Source of the DNA: SAR202 cluster bacterium
Lineage (GTDB): Bacteria; Chloroflexota; Dehalococcoidia; SAR202; CAJWER01
DNA length: 11,802 bases
Direction: 5' to 3'
NCBI GenBank assembly: GCA_030740335.1
Contig: JASLXL010000085.1
Span: forward strand, 1-11,802
A model generated the notes under the pieces. It searched no databases, had not been told where the DNA came from, and saw only the letters and a program-made list of their open reading frames with translations. The translations under genes were made by a program, and so were the position numbers. Position 1 is the first letter of the stretch. Every line of letters begins with the position of its first letter. Below are positions 6,968-11,802 of the stretch, one piece after another.

Positions 6968-7093
6968 CAGACACTCCCAATTACAAAGTATATGCTCCCC
7001 AGATGCACCATGGATTGTCACAGATTGACTAGATAATGTATCTGCGTTTCTGAGCCCTGAGGTGTGGAATTGGCCCTGGAATGCACCGTGGGG

Positions 7094-7122
7094 TTGACGC
7101 GAGCGATTTGATTTGCTACGTT
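7094..7122 (+). promoter_or_regulatory. Main promoter of rpoBC
   Basis: TTGACG (7094-7099, 5 of 6 to TTGACA), a 17-base spacer, then TACGTT (7117-7122) preceded by the TGn extension at 7114-7115. This is the best -35/-10 pair in the window. The predicted transcript starts near 7129, giving a leader of about 143 bases before ATG 7272. Confidence 0.65.
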
Positions 7123-7129
7123 ATCGTTG

Positions 7130-7145
7130 TGAGGATGCGCCCTCA
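7130..7145 (+). other. Hairpin at the predicted 5' end of the rpoB transcript
   Basis: TGAGG (7130-7134) and CCTCA (7141-7145) can pair around the six-base loop ATGCGC, right at the predicted transcription start. The M16 leader has a comparable 5'-proximal hairpin. A 5'-end stabiliser or part of an antiterminator are both possible. Confidence 0.3.
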
Positions 7146-7178
7146 ACCACTTCAGAGATCCTTCTACACTGCACTTTT

Positions 7179-7211
7179 CGCGGGACACCTTTGTCCCGTG
7201 TTTTGTATTGT
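7179..7211 (+). terminator. Terminator-like hairpin in the rpoB leader (candidate attenuator)
   Basis: CGCGGGACA (7179-7187), loop CCTT, TGTCCCGTG (7192-7200): nine pairs including one G-U, followed at once by TTTTGTATTGT (7201-7211). This has the shape of an intrinsic terminator, yet it lies between the rpoB promoter and its start codon. It would therefore act as an attenuator of rpoBC or terminate upstream read-through. E. coli rpoBC also has an attenuator before rpoB, so such control has precedent. Confidence 0.6.
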
Positions 7212-7256
7212 CACGTAGCTCAATTTAGTTCTCCGGGCGCCCCTACTATTTTTTTC

Positions 7257-7260
7257 GGAG
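7257..7260 (+). promoter_or_regulatory. Ribosome binding site of rpoB, possibly sequestered
   Basis: GGAG at 7257-7260 lies 11 bases before ATG 7272, a rather long spacing. CTCCG at 7231-7235 is exactly complementary to CGGAG at 7256-7260 and could hide the site in a 5-bp stem with a 20-base loop. Confidence 0.4.
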
Positions 7261-7271
7261 TGTGACAACGG

Positions 7272-10200
7272 ATGGCATCTCCCTCTTTGAAGGTTACAAA
7301 TGGCGTGACTTCAGGTGTACGCTCGTATTCGAAAAATCGAGGTTCGCTTGATGTCCCTAACCTGATTCAGGCCCAGATAGACTCATTCAACTGGTTTAAG
7401 ACAGAGGGCCTGCGTGAGCTCCTCCAGGAGGTCTCTCCAATTGAAGACTTCCCGGGTGGCCGGTTCGAACTCAGCTTCTTGGATCACAAATTCAAGGAGC
7501 CAAAGGCAACCGAAGAGGAGTGCCGCGAAAGCGAGAGCACCTACTCGGCAGCCCTCCATGTGACGGTTGAACTGCACACCAAGGCAGCCGGCCCGGCCCA
7601 GGGGGAACGAAAGCTCCAGGACCTTTTCATCGGGGACATCCCGATCATGACCTCGACTGGCACGTTCATCATCAACGGTGCGGAGCGCGTCGTCGTGAGT
7701 CAGCTGGTGAGGTCGCCTGGCGTGTACTTCGAGACCAGGAGCGACCCCACTTCAGGCCGGACTCTAACCTCCGCCAAGCTGATCCCCTACCGCGGCGCTT
7801 GGATGGAGTTCGATACCAGCAATAAGGACGTTATCTCGGTCAAGGTGGACCGAAAGCGCAAGAGCCCTGTGACCATGCTGCTCAGGGCCATGGGCTACTC
7901 CACCGACCAAGAGATCATGGAGTTGTTCGAGGACGTGGACACCGACCCCGAGCACCCCTATTTGGCCACCACCATCTCGAAGGACACCGATGTGGCTAGC
8001 CACGAGGAAGCGCTGCTGGAATTCTATCGACGCCTCCGGCCGGGAGAGCCTCCCAGCGTCGACAATGCCAAGAATCTGCTAGAGAACCTGTTCTTCAACC
8101 CCCGCAGGTACGACCTAAACCGGGTTGGACGGTACAAGTTGAACAAGCGACTGGGACTGGATCCCGACATAAAGGAGCGCACCCTCTCAAGAGAGGACAT
8201 CGTCAATCTCCTACGCACGATGATCCAGATCGACAACGGCGTGTTTCAGGGAGATGACATCGACCACTTGGGCAACCGTCGTGTTCGGTCCGTTGGCGAA
8301 CTTATCCAGAACCAAGTTCGTGTTGGCATGCTCCGGATGGAGCGGGTCATCAAGGAGCGGATGACGACCCAGATGGACACCGCCACGACGACGCCTGCAG
8401 CGCTGATCAACATCAGGCCTGTAGTCGCCGCGGTGCGCGAGTTCTTCGGTGGGTCTCAGCTCTCGCAGTTCATGCAGCAGACCAACCCGCTGGACGAACT
8501 AACCCACAAGCGGCGGCTGTCCGCCCTGGGCCCCGGTGGGCTTTCAAGGGAACGCGCCGGGTTCGATGTCCGCGACGTGCACCACTCTCACTATGGACGC
8601 ATCTGCCCGATAGAGACACCCGAGGGGCCGAATATCGGTCTGCTCGGATCGATGGCGACCTACACACGCACCAACGAGTTCGGTTTCCTTGAGACGCCGT
8701 ACCGAATGGTGTTGTCAGAGATAATGAGCGACGACTCGGATCTGCTAGGCAGGACCATTACCAAGACGGTAGTCGGCGAGGACGGCAAGACCGTTCTGAA
8801 CGCCGGAGGCACCGTATCCAAGGGAATTCGGACCCGCATCGCAAAGCTGCAGCAGCAAGTGGTGACCGTTCGTCCCTACGTGTCCTCCGATTCCGACTCA
8901 ATCCGATATCTGTCCGCCGATGATGAAGAGAACGTCCATATCGCCCAGGCCACATCTCCACTGGACGAACAGGGCCAGTTCATGGACGAACGAATCGAGA
9001 CACGTATAGGTGAGGGCGTGTCCATGGAACCGCCCGAGAACGTCAGCTACATGGATGTCTCGCCGATGCAACTTGTCAGCGTGTCGACCTCCCTCATCCC
9101 GTTCTTGGAGCACGACGACGCTAACCGCGCTCTCATGGGTTCGAACATGCAGAGGCAGGCGGTGCCGTTGATCAAACCTCAGGCGCCCCTCGTAGGCACG
9201 GGCATGGAAGAAAGGGTCGCACGTGACTCAGGCCAGGTCGTGCTATCCAAGTCCGACGGCATCGTAACGGAGTCATCGGGCAACAAGGTGGTTGTAACGG
9301 ACGCCTACGGTGAGCAGTTCGAGCACAAGCTAAGGAAATTCGTTCGGAGCAACCAGGGCACCTGCATCAACCAGCGCCCGACCACCAAAAATGGGGACGT
9401 GGTATCCGCAGGAGACATCCTGGCAGATAGCTCGTCCACGGACCAGGGCGACCTGGCACTTGGACAGAACACACTGGTGGCCTTCATGAGTTGGGAAGGC
9501 TACAACTTCGAGGACGCCATCATCCTCAGCGAGAAAATGGTTAAGGAAGACCGGTTCACTTCGATCCATATCGAGAAGCACGAGGTCGAGGCTCGGGATA
9601 CCAAGCTTGGACCCGAAGAGGTAACCCGGGACATACCCAACGTCGGCGAAGAGAGCCTGCGCGACCTCGACGAGGACGGGGTAATACGCGTTGGTGCGGA
9701 GATAGGGCCAAGCGATATCCTCGTCGGCAAGATCACTCCCAAGGGTGAGACCGAGCTGAGCGCGGAAGAGAAGCTGCTGAGGGCCATCTTCGGGGAGAAG
9801 GCCCGGGACGTGAAGGATACTTCCCTGCGCGTTCCTCACGGCGAGCGCGGCAAGATCATCAACGTCAAGGTACTGAGCAAGGCCAACGGCGACGAACTGT
9901 CACCGGGAGTCAATAAGCTTGTGCGGCTGTGGATCGCCCAGACCCGAAAGGTGGCCGAGGGAGACAAGATGGCTGGACGCCATGGGAACAAGGGCGTCAT
10001 CTCCCGTATCCTGCCAGAAGAGGATTTACCGTACCTGCCAGACGGAACCCCGGTGGATATTGTCCTGAACCCGATTGGCGTGCCGTCCAGGATGAACCTG
10101 GGGCAGGTGCTGGAAACCCACCTGGGCAAGGCAGCCCATTCGATGGGCTTCCGGGCAATCACCCCGGTCTTTGACGGAGCGCCTGACGAGGCCATCGAGG

Positions 10201-11135
10201 ATGTCCTGGGCCAGGCCTGGCTCATTGAGCAGTCCGGGGCGGTCGATCCCAGGCCTCTGGACGGCGACAGCACCTCCCGCATAGACCTGGAAGTGGCCCG
10301 TCTGTGGCTGGAGACCCGCGGCTATGACTTTGAGAAGATCGTAACCAAACCGGTGGCGGGCGAGGCAAGGAAAGCTTGCCTGGAGATCTGGTTCACCGAA
10401 GAGATGGGTGAAAACATTGATGGCAAGTCCGTCGAGGACTTGAAAGCCGAAGCATTGAAGCTGAATCGCGAGAAGTTCGTGGCAGCACCAATTCTGGGCA
10501 AGTCGGTGCTCTACGATGGGCAGACGGGCGAACGGTTCGACCAGCCTGTCACAGTCGGCTACATCTACATGCTCAAACTGATTCACCTGGTTGAGGACAA
10601 GATGCATGCTCGTTCAACAGGCCCGTACTCGTTGATCACCCAGCAGCCGCTAGGAGGAAAGGCCCAGTTCGGCGGACAGCGCTTTGGAGAGATGGAGGTA
10701 TGGGCGCTAGAGGCCTACAGTGCCGCCTACAATCTGCAAGAGATGCTGACGGTCAAGTCGGACGATGTCATCGGACGCGTCAAGACCTACGAGGCTATTG
10801 TGAAAGGCGAGGATGTGGTGCAGCCCGGTATCCCGGAATCGTTCCACGTCCTGCTCAAGGAGCTACAGAGCCTTGGTCTCTCCGTCGAGCTTCTGCACGA
10901 AGAGCCGGAGGCTCTGGCGTTGCCAGGGGTCACTGACACAGGCCTGGCTGGAGGCGAGCCCTCTCTTGAGCTCGTGGAAGACATCCCAAGCCTGGAAGCT
11001 GCCGATCCGGACACCAAGTCCGAGCCTGCAGCCGTGCCCGTGGCTTCCGACACGGCCAATGTTGATGAAGACGCACAGGCTGAAGACCCAACCAAAAACA
11101 TGTCCTCTGGAGACAAAGCTGGTGGCGACGACTAG
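7272..11135 (+). CDS. rpoB: DNA-directed RNA polymerase subunit beta
   Basis: The beta subunit of bacterial RNA polymerase, 1287 residues, forming with beta' the catalytic cleft for transcription. Conserved blocks run in order. The N-terminal [11 protein letters not shown] is followed by the rifamycin region (about 395-425: GGSQLSQF, then [13 protein letters not shown]) and [13 protein letters not shown]. Next come [11 protein letters not shown], then [12 protein letters not shown] with active-site lysines, and finally [20 protein letters not shown] near the C-terminus. Oddities: Gln402 occupies the place of E. coli Asp516. About 105 residues (971-1075) separate VFDGA from GKSVLYDG, where some bacteria have a short linker. 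The last 79 residues form an acidic, probably disordered tail with 21 Asp/Glu, 3 Lys and no Arg. The start ATG 7272 fits the family N-terminus. rpoC follows 66 bases later. No rplJ or rplL lies upstream, so rpoB has its own promoter here. Confidence 0.99.
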   Translation: MASPSLKVTNGVTSGVRSYSKNRGSLDVPNLIQAQIDSFNWFKTEGLRELLQEVSPIEDFPGGRFELSFLDHKFKEPKATEEECRESESTYSAALHVTVELHTKAAGPAQGERKLQDLFIGDIPIMTSTGTFIINGAERVVVSQLVRSPGVYFETRSDPTSGRTLTSAKLIPYRGAWMEFDTSNKDVISVKVDRKRKSPVTMLLRAMGYSTDQEIMELFEDVDTDPEHPYLATTISKDTDVASHEEALLEFYRRLRPGEPPSVDNAKNLLENLFFNPRRYDLNRVGRYKLNKRLGLDPDIKERTLSREDIVNLLRTMIQIDNGVFQGDDIDHLGNRRVRSVGELIQNQVRVGMLRMERVIKERMTTQMDTATTTPAALINIRPVVAAVREFFGGSQLSQFMQQTNPLDELTHKRRLSALGPGGLSRERAGFDVRDVHHSHYGRICPIETPEGPNIGLLGSMATYTRTNEFGFLETPYRMVLSEIMSDDSDLLGRTITKTVVGEDGKTVLNAGGTVSKGIRTRIAKLQQQVVTVRPYVSSDSDSIRYLSADDEENVHIAQATSPLDEQGQFMDERIETRIGEGVSMEPPENVSYMDVSPMQLVSVSTSLIPFLEHDDANRALMGSNMQRQAVPLIKPQAPLVGTGMEERVARDSGQVVLSKSDGIVTESSGNKVVVTDAYGEQFEHKLRKFVRSNQGTCINQRPTTKNGDVVSAGDILADSSSTDQGDLALGQNTLVAFMSWEGYNFEDAIILSEKMVKEDRFTSIHIEKHEVEARDTKLGPEEVTRDIPNVGEESLRDLDEDGVIRVGAEIGPSDILVGKITPKGETELSAEEKLLRAIFGEKARDVKDTSLRVPHGERGKIINVKVLSKANGDELSPGVNKLVRLWIAQTRKVAEGDKMAGRHGNKGVISRILPEEDLPYLPDGTPVDIVLNPIGVPSRMNLGQVLETHLGKAAHSMGFRAITPVFDGAPDEAIEDVLGQAWLIEQSGAVDPRPLDGDSTSRIDLEVARLWLETRGYDFEKIVTKPVAGEARKACLEIWFTEEMGENIDGKSVEDLKAEALKLNREKFVAAPILGKSVLYDGQTGERFDQPVTVGYIYMLKLIHLVEDKMHARSTGPYSLITQQPLGGKAQFGGQRFGEMEVWALEAYSAAYNLQEMLTVKSDDVIGRVKTYEAIVKGEDVVQPGIPESFHVLLKELQSLGLSVELLHEEPEALALPGVTDTGLAGGEPSLELVEDIPSLEAADPDTKSEPAAVPVASDTANVDEDAQAEDPTKNMSSGDKAGGDD

Positions 11136-11190
11136 TTCGTTGATCTCGGGAACCCAGCGACAACAAACAGCTTTGTAGCGACCGGATCAC

Positions 11191-11195
11191 AGGAG
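11191..11195 (+). promoter_or_regulatory. Ribosome binding site of rpoC
   Basis: AGGAG at 11191-11195 stands 6 bases before ATG 11202 in the 66-base rpoB-rpoC gap. No terminator or promoter is evident in that gap, so rpoB and rpoC are probably co-transcribed. Confidence 0.65.
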
Positions 11196-11198
11196 TAA

Positions 11199-11802
<604 letters not shown>

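Larger units (their letters stand above)
6968..7271 (+). other. 304-base intergenic regulatory region and leader of rpoB
   Basis: No gene is seen here. The 5' half holds a direct repeat ATGCACC(A/G)TGG (7003-7013 and 7081-7091) and a dyad AGATA-ATG-TATCT (7031-7043). The middle holds the main rpoB promoter (7094-7122). The 3' half is a leader of about 140 bases with a 5' hairpin, a terminator-like hairpin, a T7 run (7249-7255) and the Shine-Dalgarno. A second, distal promoter near 6964-6994 (CTGACA, TATATG, 19-base spacer) is possible but weak. No clear terminator for the preceding dehydrogenase gene is visible. Confidence 0.6.

Noticed and set aside
4041..7242. The 8-base palindrome GGGCGCCC in both the PimA-like leader (4041-4048) and the rpoB leader (7235-7242).
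   Set aside because: A given 8-mer of this composition is expected about once in a window of this size and GC content, and two cases are weak evidence of a shared site.
10026..10607. A 193-codon reverse-strand open frame inside rpoB.
   Set aside because: It is opposite highly conserved rpoB sequence, with no independent start signals or recognisable domain.

Overview
The window reads as a moderately GC-rich bacterial chromosome segment (roughly 55-60% GC by eye). All seven genes I can support lie on the + strand. The closest fit I can offer is a Chloroflexota (Dehalococcoidia/SAR202-like) genome. This rests on the sequence character of RpoB/RpoC, rpoBC transcribed without rplJL directly upstream, and a PimA-like transferase paired with a CDP-alcohol phosphatidyltransferase. 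The assignment is an inference and would need an RpoB/RpoC tree.

Layout. 1-137: a leader with an extended -10 promoter, an imperfect palindrome and a hairpin. 138-2792: a two-domain M16 zinc metallopeptidase. 2815-3225: a small membrane protein of unknown function, overlapping by four bases a PAP2-type lipid phosphatase (3222-3941). 3942-4090: an intergenic region with a second extended -10 promoter. 4091-5251: a GT4 glycosyltransferase close to the phosphatidylinositol mannosyltransferase PimA, overlapping by four bases (ATGA) a CDP-alcohol phosphatidyltransferase (5248-5850) that resembles phosphatidylinositol-phosphate synthases. 5942-6967: a D-2-hydroxyacid dehydrogenase-fold protein whose three catalytic residues are all replaced. 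6968-7271: a 304-base regulatory region. 7272-11135: rpoB. 11202 to the end: the first 200 codons of rpoC.

How the parts fit. PAP2 phosphatase, PIP-synthase-like enzyme and PimA-like mannosyltransferase could form a short route to a glycosylated inositol phospholipid of the cytoplasmic membrane (inference). The M16 peptidase is probably a cytoplasmic oligopeptidase. The rpoB leader is the most clearly regulated stretch. It has a TTGACG-17-TACGTT promoter with a TG extension, a hairpin at the predicted transcript 5' end, then a 9-bp stem with a T-rich tail that looks like an intrinsic terminator and could attenuate rpoBC. A complementary segment could also cover the rpoB Shine-Dalgarno.

I see no CRISPR array, insertion sequence, tRNA, rRNA or defence cassette. 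The region is mostly core genome. The points worth following are the degenerate dehydrogenase, the inositol-lipid gene pair, the rpoB attenuator, and unusual residues and insertions in RpoB.
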